A stretch of 64,000 nt of DNA from Vallitalea sp. (GTDB lineage: Bacteria; Bacillota; Clostridia; Lachnospirales; Vallitaleaceae), in contig JAOASG010000011.1 of assembly GCA_025210235.1 (NCBI GenBank), positions 89,810-153,809 of the forward strand. Direction: 5' to 3'. Both the position numbers and the translations under genes were made by a program. Shown in pieces: positions 48,210 through 57,014 of the stretch (its first letter is position 1; the number at the start of each line of letters is the position of its first letter). The notes beneath the pieces were generated by a model. The model saw only the letters and a program-made list of their open reading frames with translations. It was not told where the DNA came from and searched no databases.

Positions 48210-48971
48210 ATGATGAATTATAAGATGATAATTGCCTATGATGGCAGACGATACAAAGGATTTAAGAAGACAAAAGCCTATGATGATTTAACTATTCAAG
48301 GAAAATTTGAGACACTATTATTTAAACGTTATAAGCAAAGTATTGAAGTAATTAGTGCTGTGAACACAGATGCAGGGGTACATGCCCATGAACAATTAAT
48401 TAATTTTAAAGTACCAGAAACAGAAAATAAAGCAAGTGAAATACTTGCTTATTGTGAACAGTATTTACCAGATGATATTGTCATCTTATCGATTGAAAAG
48501 GTAGACGAGCGTTTTCATAGTCGTTATTTAACGAAAAGTGTGACTTACCAATATCGTTTGTGGAAAAAGGATGCAATCAATCGTCCACTATTTGAAAGAC
48601 ATTATGTAAATGTTATGAAAGAAGTATTAGATGTACAGCTCATGCAAAAGGCAGCTTCATTATTAGTCGGTGAACATGATTTTATAGCCTTTACAACAAG
48701 AAATAAAGTGAAGAACTCAGTTAAAAATTTGATGGAATTAAATGTAGAAGAAACAGATCATGAAATTCTTATTACGATGACAGCTAATAGTTTCTTAGTG
48801 AATATGGAAAGGCTTATCGTGGGAACATTGATTCAAATTGGTTCAGGACAAAGAAAAATAGATTGTGTACAGAGAGCTTTTGAAAGTAAAGACAGAGAAA
48901 ATGTTGGACATAAGGCAATGGCTGAAGCAATGTCATTAGTAAAAGTGAATTATGGTGCAGTAGTGAAATAA
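48210..48971 (+). CDS. truA: tRNA pseudouridine synthase A
   Basis: 253 residues from the ATG at 48210 (AAGGAATTGAG upstream); the TTG at 48189 is a less likely start. It modifies uridines 38-40 of tRNA anticodon arms. The opening KMIIAYDGRRYKGF is the TruA pattern, and the catalytic Asp motif is present as AVNTDAGVHAHEQ (usually RTDAGVHA, so Asn replaces Arg before the T). The end, with FESKDRENVGHKAMAEAMSLVKVNY, is also typical. The altered motif suggests a paralogue with shifted specificity, or simple drift. Confidence 0.9.
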   Translation: MMNYKMIIAYDGRRYKGFKKTKAYDDLTIQGKFETLLFKRYKQSIEVISAVNTDAGVHAHEQLINFKVPETENKASEILAYCEQYLPDDIVILSIEKVDERFHSRYLTKSVTYQYRLWKKDAINRPLFERHYVNVMKEVLDVQLMQKAASLLVGEHDFIAFTTRNKVKNSVKNLMELNVEETDHEILITMTANSFLVNMERLIVGTLIQIGSGQRKIDCVQRAFESKDRENVGHKAMAEAMSLVKVNYGAVVK

Positions 48972-49079
48972 TTTTTCAATAGGAAAACAACTACTGAATA
49001 ATATTTACCCATTTTATTAATGTTTTTAAAATTTATGAATAGAATATAATAAGAATTTTATAGAGTGTGATAAAAAGTT

Positions 49080-49637
49080 ATGTATAAAATTAATAACTTG
49101 AATTCAAAAGCTTTATTTAAAATCATAGGAATACTTCTTATTATACTTGCTATTATGATGATAAGTAATTTATTAATTGAGAAAACAATTGAAGCTTTTT
49201 CACCTAACAAAAAATCTTTACCCATATATTGTGTTGATACTGATGAAAAGAAGATTGCTATAAGTTTTGATGCAGCGTGGGGAAATGATGATACTGATGA
49301 CTTATTAAAAATATTAGATGAGTACGATATAAAATCCACATTTTTCTTAGTAAAAATGTGGGTCGAAAAATATCCTGATGATGTCAAGAAAATACTTGAA
49401 GCAGGTCATGATATAGGTAATCATTCAACTACTCATCCTCATATGACAAAGATTTCAGAAGACGAAATGAAAAAAGAACTTATGGATGCTCATGAAGCAG
49501 TTAAGAATTTAACTGGTTATGAAATGGATTTATTTAGACCACCATTTGGAGATTATAATGATAAATTACTTAAAGTTTGTAAGGAATGTGGATACTACGC
49601 TATACAATGGGATGTTGAATCCTTAGTTATAAAATGA
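49080..49637 (+). pseudogene. pdaB-like polysaccharide deacetylase, interrupted by a mobile element
   Basis: 185 codons with one N-terminal TM helix (about 12-33). The NodB-type deacetylase motifs are ISFDAAWG, GNHSTTHPH (metal histidines) and FRPPFG, and the sequence IYCVDTDEKK is that of the sporulation-associated PdaB family. The frame stops right after IQWDVESL with four unrelated codons, where intact PdaB continues for about another 60 residues (LDWK...FHN...). A large serine recombinase gene begins 24 bp beyond the stop on the other strand. The missing 3' part should be on the far side of the element, past the window. Excision would restore the gene. Confidence 0.8.
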
Positions 49638-49662
49638 CAAATTCTACAAGCCCCAATTTTTC
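49600..49662. other. Left attachment junction of the integrated element
   Basis: Homology to pdaB ends at about 49625-49630, after the GAATCCTTAG that encodes ESL. The crossover of a serine recombinase must lie in this stretch, where the B and P half-sites are joined. I cannot place the 2-bp core without the right junction. Confidence 0.6.
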
Positions 49663-51164
49663 TAGCTTCTCCACTCAATCTTAATAGCTCCATTAGTAAT
49701 GAATATCTTACTTATGAATTGCTTAGCAATATTTTTTTGTTCTACTAGAGTGAGTTCGTCCCAACGATTGACATCCTTGGTCGCATCTAATATCTGTTCT
49801 GAACTTAGAGTATCGTTCACGATGTATTGCTTCATCTCTTCTAGTATTCTCTTTTTATCAGAATCTAATTGTTCTATCTTATTATTGATATAATTTGATA
49901 TCACTGTACTACCTTGTGCTAGTTGATTAATTAGGTTGTCTATCTGTTTATCAATATCTATAACCTGTAATTTTAATTGATTAAGTTCATAACTAACTTT
50001 TTTTGGAGTATCTTGCTTAACAGCTTCTAAAGTTGATAGCTGCTTAATTAACTCTTTTTGTACGTAGTCTTCAATTTCATCAACATAATGAGTTGGATGT
50101 TCTCCGGTACATATTTTATAATTAGTTTTTCCTGAACACGAGAGATATTTATAGTTTTTGAATGTCTTAACAGTCATAGCATAATTACAATACCCGCATT
50201 TTACTAGACCACTCAACCAAGTATATTTACCTTTTCCAGTATTCTTAATCTGCTTATTCTTATCAAGCCTATATTGACATGCTAACCAAGTATAGCTGCT
50301 AATAAAACCTTCATGTAAGCCGATAGATAACACATGGTCTTTAAAATCTGTATATTTGGCAGCGTTACGATCCCTTTTACCGTATAGGTAACAGCCATTA
50401 GTACCAATAAATTCAGACATGTCATTACTGATTTTACAACCTTTTTTCTGATAATAAGAATAAATATCAGCATCAGCCATGACATAAACAGGGTTACGAA
50501 GTATTCTCTGGATTTTTTGTCCGTTCCAGTTAACACCATTAGGAGATTTATGTCCTTCTTGATTCAATAATGCTGAAAGTTTACCTAGTGATAAATCGGT
50601 GGTAGAGTAGAGGTCAAATATCTTAATCAAAACATTATGTTCCTCTGGATTAGGTTGTAGCATTGAAGTCTTAATATCATCTATAGTAATCTTTTCTTTT
50701 ATACATCCATAAGGGGTTTTACCACCCATAAAAAAGCCTTTCTTTCCTCGGGCATAGTAGTTGTCCTTAATACGTCTCTGGATAGTCTCACGCTCTAATT
50801 GAGCGAATACCATAGTAATATTAAGCATAGCATTACCCATAGGAGTACTAGTATCAAATTTCTCAGTAGCACTAGTGAATTCCACATGATTTTTCTTGAA
50901 TAGTTCAATGATCTTAGCAAAGTCTAAGATAGAACGACTGATACGATCTAATTTGTAAACAATTACTTTGGAGATATCTTCACGCTTGATATCTTTTAGC
51001 ATCTGTTCAAATTGGGGACGGTTAGTGTTGCTACCACTGAAACCTTTATCGGTATACACTTTGAATTCTTCTGTAGTAAATTCTTTTTTGCAGAAATCTA
51101 TTTGACTTTCTATGGAAATACTGTCTTTCTTATCTATGGATTGACGAGCGTATATTGCTATCAT
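49662..51164 (-). CDS. Large serine recombinase (integrase/excisionase)
   Basis: 500 residues. The catalytic Ser is S9 in IYARQSIDKKDSISIESQ, in the N-terminal resolvase domain (about 1-140). A recombinase domain follows (about 160-260), then a zinc ribbon (CGYCNYAMTVK with a second CSGKTNYKIC pair, about 315-350) and a coiled coil (about 385-440). These enzymes integrate by one attP x attB event and need a partner factor for excision. It lies at the left edge of the element, reading toward the attachment site. The start follows GAGGTGATACCC. Confidence 0.96.
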   Translation of the reverse strand: MIAIYARQSIDKKDSISIESQIDFCKKEFTTEEFKVYTDKGFSGSNTNRPQFEQMLKDIKREDISKVIVYKLDRISRSILDFAKIIELFKKNHVEFTSATEKFDTSTPMGNAMLNITMVFAQLERETIQRRIKDNYYARGKKGFFMGGKTPYGCIKEKITIDDIKTSMLQPNPEEHNVLIKIFDLYSTTDLSLGKLSALLNQEGHKSPNGVNWNGQKIQRILRNPVYVMADADIYSYYQKKGCKISNDMSEFIGTNGCYLYGKRDRNAAKYTDFKDHVLSIGLHEGFISSYTWLACQYRLDKNKQIKNTGKGKYTWLSGLVKCGYCNYAMTVKTFKNYKYLSCSGKTNYKICTGEHPTHYVDEIEDYVQKELIKQLSTLEAVKQDTPKKVSYELNQLKLQVIDIDKQIDNLINQLAQGSTVISNYINNKIEQLDSDKKRILEEMKQYIVNDTLSSEQILDATKDVNRWDELTLVEQKNIAKQFISKIFITNGAIKIEWRS

Positions 51165-51239
51165 TGGGTATCACCTCTTAATTTACTTATGATAATATAA
51201 AAATGATTATGTATATAATAAATGAGTATAAGTTATTAA

Positions 51240-52079
51240 TTACAAAGGAGGTATGGTTAACTTATCGGAGAATATCATTACTTCTGAACCAGATTTTTTA
51301 GTAGATGCACTATAATTAATATTATAAGTTAATTTTCTATATTCTCTATATGTACTAATAATTTCTTTTGTATTATCATAAGTTATTACCCAAGAGTGAG
51401 CTTTGTCTTGTTTAATGAGGTGTGCTAAATTTTTGTGATCTTCATTTTTGTAATAATTTTCATATAATTTAGGACCTTTAATATAATAAGGAGGATCAAA
51501 ATAAATGAATGTATTAGAATCATATTGAGGCAAGATAGTTTTTATAATTTCTTCAGTATCTAAATTGTATAAAGTAATTTTTTCTTTATACGTAGCTATT
51601 AATTTGATTTTGTCTACTAAAGAAGCTTTATTAAATCTGCAATCCATTTTATAATTTCCTTGCTGATTCTTTCCACCAATAACACCAGCTTTAATTATTC
51701 CAGATCTATTTGTTCTGTTTAAAAAAAATGTTGAAAACCCTAAGTCAAAAATAGTAGATTTAGACTTGTTTTGCTGCACTTCTTTTTGTAAATACCATTC
51801 ATCCATACAGACATCTACAGTTTGAATTTTAGCACAAAATTCTTCTGTATAATTTAGAATACAGTACCATAAAGAATAAATAGATTTATCTAAATCATTT
51901 ATAACAATGTTTGAAACATAATTATCAAAAAGCAAAGCAAGTGCTACACCAGCACCTCCAGCAAAAGGTTCTATATATGTATAACCATTTAAGTTATTAC
52001 AGTCTATGATTTTCTTTAGTGATTTAGCTAATTTTGTTTTACCACCCGGATATCTTAAAGGTGAATATGTATTAGGCAT
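51240..52079 (-). CDS. DNA adenine methyltransferase, D12 class (Dam-like)
   Basis: 279 residues. The SAM-binding motif is YIEPFAGGAGVAL, the catalytic motif IV is YFDPPYYI, and the N-terminus SPLRYPGGKTKLAK is typical of the D12 class. N6-methylates adenine, probably in a GATC-type site, though the target cannot be read. Transcribed after the ParB-domain gene (65-bp gap), so it is the third gene of the OLD-ParB-Dam operon. The start follows CTAGGAGAAATAAA. There is no restriction endonuclease of classical type beside it. Confidence 0.92.
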   Translation of the reverse strand: MPNTYSPLRYPGGKTKLAKSLKKIIDCNNLNGYTYIEPFAGGAGVALALLFDNYVSNIVINDLDKSIYSLWYCILNYTEEFCAKIQTVDVCMDEWYLQKEVQQNKSKSTIFDLGFSTFFLNRTNRSGIIKAGVIGGKNQQGNYKMDCRFNKASLVDKIKLIATYKEKITLYNLDTEEIIKTILPQYDSNTFIYFDPPYYIKGPKLYENYYKNEDHKNLAHLIKQDKAHSWVITYDNTKEIISTYREYRKLTYNINYSASTKKSGSEVMIFSDKLTIPPL

Positions 52080-52144
52080 TTTATTTCTCCTAGTTCTTGT
52101 TATTTAATCATAGTATAGCATAGGATATTTTTTTTGAACATACT

Positions 52145-53650
52145 TTATTTATAAGTGGTTAAAATATGTTCAATTAATCCTCTTAATACTGAATGAGTAA
52201 TAGTCTCAAGAACATAGGGGTTGGCTTTTACTTTATGAGGATGATGAACAATCATATCAAAATAATCTTTTGTCCCAGAATTATTTGCTAAGGACTTGAA
52301 TAAACGTTTTAAAGTTGGGTCATCATTAAAGATGCTTTCATCTGTATTTAATTTATCAATAATGTTTTGAAGAGTAGGTTGATATTTTTTGCCTTTGATA
52401 AATTTGTCCCATCTATTTTTTTGTTTTAATAAGTAAATTAAACATTGTTCTAGTAATGAACGAATCATAATAGCAGTTGCAGTTGGATATTTAATATAAT
52501 CTTTTGAGGTAGATAATTTTTGTAGTTCGGTTAAAAGGGTTAATATTCCAGAGTTATCTAAGTTATTATCAATATCACATCTAATATTTTCAAATAGAGA
52601 GTAGGGTTTTGGTAATTTCTTATTTTTATTGTTTTTATAAGTATTTATAAAGGGAATAGATTTATTATCTTTAGAGTTAAAGTTAAATTCCTCATTATCA
52701 GAAGGTTTAATAGTTTTAGTGGGATTAGAAGGATTAATTAAATTTTCAGCATTAGAATTAAAATCAGGTTGATCTGTTTTCTCATCTGATTTATCTAGGG
52801 GATTTTCTACTTTTAATTTTAATTGACTATTATCTTTTTCATAACTATTATTATCAGAGATAATATTTTTGTTAATTAATTCTTCTTTTATATTATTAAA
52901 AAATATGTTTCTAGCTTCTTTGTCATAAACAATTTTAACAGTTTCATTTTTTAATCTATCTATAACTAGGTTTATTTTACTTTTGAAGTCCTCTTTATTA
53001 TCTGTAACTACATATTCATCTTTAACCCTTGTAATACCTAAAAATATTAGACCTTCATTTAATAATATTCTTTCCCAATTAGTTTTGCTAACATTATTAA
53101 TTTGTTCAGCAGATAAAATATCATTATTCATTAAATAATCAAACAAGTTAAGTAATGGTGCATTTGTTCCACGAATTTTTTTCCAACGCTCTTTTTGGAA
53201 CGAATTCCATGGGATAATGCCTTTACCTTTATTTTCTCCTAAATGTCTAAGTTCAATCCAATGATTTAACTCGTCCTCTTCATTGGATTGATAAATTTTA
53301 GCAGGAATGCTTTCAAATATATGTTTTTCAACCATTTTTGATAGATTAAAAAATTCAGTATACAATTTAGAATTTTCATGTTTGATAATTTTAGGGTTTT
53401 TGAGTAGTTTTAAGGCTACAATTCTTCTATTACCTTCACGAACTGAATATTTATTATCAGTAATTAGTAGAACTCCTATAGATTCTAAAATACCATTTTC
53501 TAATATATCACTTGCTAAATTTACAATTTTTTCATTTTGGGTTGAGACTATATTTAATATTGCATTTTTTTCATCCTTTGCTGAATTAATTCTAGGATTT
53601 TCATTCCAGATAATTAATTCTTCAATATTTAAGTTCTTTAGTGTAGGCAT
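52145..53650 (-). CDS. ParB/Srx-domain protein with C-terminal helical domain
   Basis: 501 residues. The N-terminal part (about 1-120) has the ParB/sulfiredoxin-like nuclease fold, with IWNENPRIN and REGNRRIVALKLLKNP. The middle (about 275-360) is low-complexity Asn/Lys/Asp/Ser and probably a linker. The C-terminal 130 residues are all helical, with YPTATAIMIRSLLEQCLIYLLKQ, and recall HEPN-like or DUF4145-like domains, but I cannot prove this. The start follows AATAAGGAGGTTATGAT. It is not a chromosome-partition ParB: no HTH is seen. It lies between an OLD-family nuclease and a Dam methylase, 122 bp after the former. Confidence 0.75.
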   Translation of the reverse strand: MPTLKNLNIEELIIWNENPRINSAKDEKNAILNIVSTQNEKIVNLASDILENGILESIGVLLITDNKYSVREGNRRIVALKLLKNPKIIKHENSKLYTEFFNLSKMVEKHIFESIPAKIYQSNEEDELNHWIELRHLGENKGKGIIPWNSFQKERWKKIRGTNAPLLNLFDYLMNNDILSAEQINNVSKTNWERILLNEGLIFLGITRVKDEYVVTDNKEDFKSKINLVIDRLKNETVKIVYDKEARNIFFNNIKEELINKNIISDNNSYEKDNSQLKLKVENPLDKSDEKTDQPDFNSNAENLINPSNPTKTIKPSDNEEFNFNSKDNKSIPFINTYKNNKNKKLPKPYSLFENIRCDIDNNLDNSGILTLLTELQKLSTSKDYIKYPTATAIMIRSLLEQCLIYLLKQKNRWDKFIKGKKYQPTLQNIIDKLNTDESIFNDDPTLKRLFKSLANNSGTKDYFDMIVHHPHKVKANPYVLETITHSVLRGLIEHILTTYK

Positions 53651-53772
53651 ATATCATAACCTCCTTATTGTTGTTATACCCATCTATTATATATTTTTTT
53701 AGATATGAATTATTAAATTCCATAATTAAGTATATAGTTTATTTATGTTAATGTTCAATATTAAGTTCAATA

Positions 53773-55416
53773 TTAGCTTATAATTCTAAGATGATTTTTT
53801 GCACATAATATATTATATGTATCTTTAAATTCTTCTATAAACTTATCAACAATTTCCACATTATCCTTTATCCAAAAGTTCATTAGATCTATTTCATCAA
53901 AAATAGTAATATTATCATTAAACCATTTTTTATAACGTTCTCTTTCTTTATTATCTGTATAAGTATCGGGACCATGAGATTTTATATAAGTAATATTAAA
54001 TCCAGGAGATTTATCATCTGCTTCATCCCATAAAGGATGAGAAGGACTTAATGAGAGTAAATAATCATATAATATTTTCTCAGGGGAAGTTCTGTTATTA
54101 ACGCAATTATTAGGGACAGGTAATTTAATAATATTTGGTGTATTTATACCACTCCTATCATATGAATTTTTAATATCACTATCTTTTACATCACCATCTA
54201 AAATAAATAATACGTTTGCAAAATAAGATGGATCACAAGTTCTTAAATTTAATAGACTATCGCATCCTAATTTAGTGTTTAATATATTTAAGTATGGTGC
54301 ATAGTCATTATTAGTAATATTATTAAAAAACCATCTAGTTTCTTCGTCTTCAGAGAATACTATTAATTTTTTCCTATTAATATTATTATAAGCTAATTCC
54401 AGACGCATTTCTGCATTAATTAAATCAAAGTTAACTTTATCTTTACTATATATTTTAAGGTGACCACGTTTTTTTGATAAGTATATTAATTCAATATTAT
54501 TAGTAGGTATATCAGTATAGCTATTTCTTCTAGTTTTATTGCATAAAAAATCTAGGAGGCTTAAACTGTGTGTGGTAAATACTATTTGAATGTTATTTAC
54601 TAGAGATTCTCTATATAATAAATTAAATAAATTTTTTTGTGTAGAGGCATGTAAAGTTGCATCATATTCATCTATTAATAATAATCCTCCAGAATAAGCT
54701 ACTGATGATTTTTTTAACCTAATAAATGATAATACTGAAAGTAAAATTTGTCCTATATTATCTTGGCCTGCTGAATTTACAAAGTGATCATATTTGTCAG
54801 TTGCAATTCCTATTCCATTTTTTTGTTTGAGTTCATTTGATTTTATTTGTTGGAAATCTTTAATAGTCGAAGAATCTATATTGAAAATTTCACAATAGGA
54901 TGTTACTAACCACTCTTTTTCGCTATCGCTTAAGTATAAATCTTTACTATTCAGTGGTCCTTTTGTTTCTCCTATAGGATATAGCCTACTTAATCCAAGA
55001 TAGAGAACGGGTAACTGGACCTTAGATTCTGTTTTATGACCTTTAGGTATTAATCTAAATCTGTCTCTATCATCGTTATTATTGTTTTTAGAATCCCATC
55101 TAACTCTAAAATTCCTGAAATCATCTATTTGGGATAAATCATAATCATTTGAGTAATTCACTTTAAAAACATAACCTTTTTGGGGATCATATTTTTTTGA
55201 AGCACAAATTGTTTCTGAAAACTTAGATATAAATTGGTTTTGTATAATAGGTTTACCATCTTTTGCATTCAAATAACAAGAATTTCCCAATATACCTAAA
55301 ATAGTTGATTTGCCAGTAGAATTACTTCCAGCTATTACAGTAATATTTTTGGCCATATTAATTTTCATGTCTTTAGTAAATTGTCTAAAATTATTAAATT
55401 CTATGCTATGTATCAT
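53773..55416 (-). CDS. OLD-family ATPase/Toprim nuclease
   Basis: 547 residues. Walker A GSNSTGKST near residue 32, ABC-type signature region absent or weak, Walker B LLLIDEYDATLHAST near 245 and the H-loop FTTHSLSLLDFL. A Toprim-like domain follows, with the Glu in IVFSEDEETRWFF (about 355) and DxD in LFILDGDVKDSD (about 405). This is the OLD (overcoming lysogenisation defect) architecture used in phage defence, as in P2 Old and GajA of Gabija. No UvrD-like partner (GajB) is adjacent, only a ParB-domain protein and a Dam methylase. The start follows CCGGAGGTCTTTAT. Confidence 0.85.
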   Translation of the reverse strand: MIHSIEFNNFRQFTKDMKINMAKNITVIAGSNSTGKSTILGILGNSCYLNAKDGKPIIQNQFISKFSETICASKKYDPQKGYVFKVNYSNDYDLSQIDDFRNFRVRWDSKNNNNDDRDRFRLIPKGHKTESKVQLPVLYLGLSRLYPIGETKGPLNSKDLYLSDSEKEWLVTSYCEIFNIDSSTIKDFQQIKSNELKQKNGIGIATDKYDHFVNSAGQDNIGQILLSVLSFIRLKKSSVAYSGGLLLIDEYDATLHASTQKNLFNLLYRESLVNNIQIVFTTHSLSLLDFLCNKTRRNSYTDIPTNNIELIYLSKKRGHLKIYSKDKVNFDLINAEMRLELAYNNINRKKLIVFSEDEETRWFFNNITNNDYAPYLNILNTKLGCDSLLNLRTCDPSYFANVLFILDGDVKDSDIKNSYDRSGINTPNIIKLPVPNNCVNNRTSPEKILYDYLLSLSPSHPLWDEADDKSPGFNITYIKSHGPDTYTDNKERERYKKWFNDNITIFDEIDLMNFWIKDNVEIVDKFIEEFKDTYNILCAKNHLRIIS

Positions 55417-55439
55417 ATAAAGACCTCCGGATTTATTTA

Positions 55440-55620
55440 TTAGTTCATTATTGTTAATTTAAAGTACATATTTATCAATTTTTTTTGCCACCATCTTTTA
55501 TCAAATTGGATTCGTTTATTAAAGAATACAGTAAGACTACCAACAATCAATGCCGAAAGAATACTAACAATAAACTGAACCCAATTAATATTTAAAAATT
55601 TGATTTAGTAATCCATTCAT
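55440..55620 (-). pseudogene. Small membrane protein gene with an apparent frameshift
   Basis: MNGLLNQIFK starts at 55620, then stops early. Without one T of the run at 55594-55598 the frame would continue for about 49 more residues, through a hydrophobic helix (NWVQFIVSILSALIVGSLTV) to a basic tail, ending at 55440. It could be a disrupted small holin-like gene, a sequencing error in a homopolymer, or chance. GGAAGG lies 12 bp before the start, which is a little far. Confidence 0.35.
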
Positions 55621-55669
55621 ATGTAATAAAATCCTTCCATAAACAATTATAAAATATATATATACCAAT

Positions 55670-56104
55670 TTAAGGATATAATTTTATCTTTACTAGTTCT
55701 ATTGGTATAGCTACCATACAAGAAATCTGTTCTAATGTCATATCTCTGAATTCTATATCTTTCTCAAACCCATCTGGCAAGAGTAGGTTGGCTGCAAAAT
55801 AATTAGCCTGATATTCAAATTTATCTCTTGAATAGTATGTATTCTTTTCTAAGTAAGCCATATTAAGATTATCATGGAGTACAGCATGTCCTAATTCATG
55901 AGTTATAATTACACGTTGGTCATAATAATCTAAGTTTTCATTAACAACAATAAACTTACAACCATTTTGATTAATGTATAATCCATTATTATTACCTAAG
56001 TATTCGTAAATTATTGTTATACCTAAGTAATCAGCTAATTCAGTTGGTTCATTTGTTCCATATTGTTCAAGCAAATTATTTATTGTATGTTTTATCCATT
56101 GCAT
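55670..56104 (-). CDS. ImmA/IrrE-family metallopeptidase
   Basis: 144 residues. The zinc motif HELGH is seen in VIITHELGHAVLHD, preceded by the ImmA-type YDQRVIITHE. In ICEBs1 the ImmA protease cleaves the ImmR repressor and so starts excision genes; here the XRE repressor at 57015-57410 is the likely target. The start follows GAGAGATTGATAAA. It is transcribed in the same direction as the repressor but after a gap containing other elements, so direct cotranscription is not certain. Confidence 0.9.
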   Translation of the reverse strand: MQWIKHTINNLLEQYGTNEPTELADYLGITIIYEYLGNNNGLYINQNGCKFIVVNENLDYYDQRVIITHELGHAVLHDNLNMAYLEKNTYYSRDKFEYQANYFAANLLLPDGFEKDIEFRDMTLEQISCMVAIPIELVKIKLYP

Positions 56105-56224
56105 TTTATCAATCTCTCATTCAAGTTGAATATTTTTAGTATCCTTTTGTATCATTTATAATTAAAATTTTTCTTTGATTTAAGTAAGTTGAAAGTTTAA
56201 TTTATATTCTAAAAGTTGTATTTA

Positions 56225-56320
56225 TCTAACTTTTTGAGTTGTATTCCTTTTTGCTTAGCTAAGGCACAAGTCGTAATGATAGTGCTACAGTTCCAGCGGT
56301 TCGCGATCGTTCCCTGTTTT
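56225..56320 (-). other. GC-richer segment after the small membrane gene, with short overlapping frames
   Basis: Unlike its AT-rich surroundings this segment includes GGGAACGATCGCGAACCGC and GCACTATCATTACGACTTGTGC. On the minus strand a 21-codon frame (MKNRERSRTAGTVALSLRLV) overlaps the preceding stop as ATGA, and another frame gives a 51-codon TTG-start product with QGTIANRWNCSTIITTCALA. Neither is convincing as a gene. No terminator was found. Confidence 0.35.
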
Positions 56321-56632
56321 TCATCTTTGTTTATATGAATAACTGAGTTTTTCTCGTTGCTCAATTATTGACAGTAACCTTGAATTAATATTGTCTTGTA
56401 CTTTCATAAGATATGGGTTAAACAAGGGTTTACGCCATTGTAATGAGTTGTATAAGAATCCGAAAGCCACATATAGTAATAATTTTGCTACACTTTCAAT
56501 ACTTAAACTAAATAAATATTTAAAATATGTATTTAACTCACTATGATTAGATGTTAAGGACAGTTGAATCAACAACCATAAAATGATAGCTGGTACATAG
56601 GTTCTTATTGATTTTAGCTTCTCAAGTTTCAT
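56321..56632 (-). CDS. Small two-helix membrane protein, unknown function
   Basis: 103 residues with two hydrophobic stretches (about 13-27 and 50-70) and a charged C-terminus with KVQDNINSRLLSIIEQREKL. No family is recognised. The ATG at 56632 has TGAGGTATAATT upstream, and the base-paired outer stem of the structured element at 56643-56772 runs directly into this ribosome binding site. That arrangement suggests leader RNA control. It could be a phage inner-membrane effector or superinfection protein, which is speculation. Confidence 0.7.
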   Translation of the reverse strand: MKLEKLKSIRTYVPAIILWLLIQLSLTSNHSELNTYFKYLFSLSIESVAKLLLYVAFGFLYNSLQWRKPLFNPYLMKVQDNINSRLLSIIEQREKLSYSYKQR

Positions 56633-56642
56633 AATTATACCT

Positions 56643-56772
56643 CATCTAAATGTTTCGCCTAACGTACCTTGTTTCCGACGTTCCTGAACCGGAGACTCAG
56701 AGCCTTTCTCCTTGGCGGTGCTTGCACCCGGTGAAGGAATGTGCGTAGGGAACGGAAACATTTTGTTAGATG
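56643..56772 (-). ncRNA. Candidate structured leader RNA or attC-like element
   Basis: About 130 nt, much richer in GC than all neighbours. Outer stems: CATCTAA/TTAGATG with a TTTG bulge and ATGTTTC/GAAACAT, then CCTAACGTAC/GTGCGTAGG. Inside are TTCC/GGAA enclosing two hairpins, GGAGA/TCTCC and GGTGC-TT-GCACC. The read is self-complementary as a multibranched fold. The 3' end on the minus strand lies 11 nt from the start of the small membrane gene and abuts its Shine-Dalgarno. An alternative fold pairs TGTTTCCG with CGGAAACA and leaves ATCTAAC and GTTAGGC at its ends, resembling integron attC boxes. Confidence 0.55.
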
Positions 56773-56925
56773 ATGTTTTGCACGGAAATAGCCATTTGCT
56801 TTCTTTAATATACTTACTTATTTAACTTATATGAAACAAAAAGTGGCTTTTGTGAACTTACTGATTTAAACAAATTCAATCTATGATATGTATGATAATG
56901 TGTATAGTAAGAAATCAGCATACAC

Positions 56926-56957
56926 AAAAAAGCAGTGGATAATACTATCCAACTGCT
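56926..56957 (-). terminator. Terminator of the repressor gene
   Basis: On the minus strand AGCAGT and GGATA pair with TATCC and ACTGCT around a 4-nt loop (one bulge) and run into TTTTTT. Confidence 0.88.
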
Positions 56958-57014
56958 CATCTAAAATGCCTTTTTCGTAGTCGTTTGAGCTATCTAAGAT
57001 TAGAATATTATGTC

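Noticed and set aside
52145..53650. Chromosome/plasmid partition ParB
   Set aside because: There is no ParA neighbour and no HTH after the N-terminal domain; the element's partition system is ParM/ParR. The gene is better read as part of the OLD operon.
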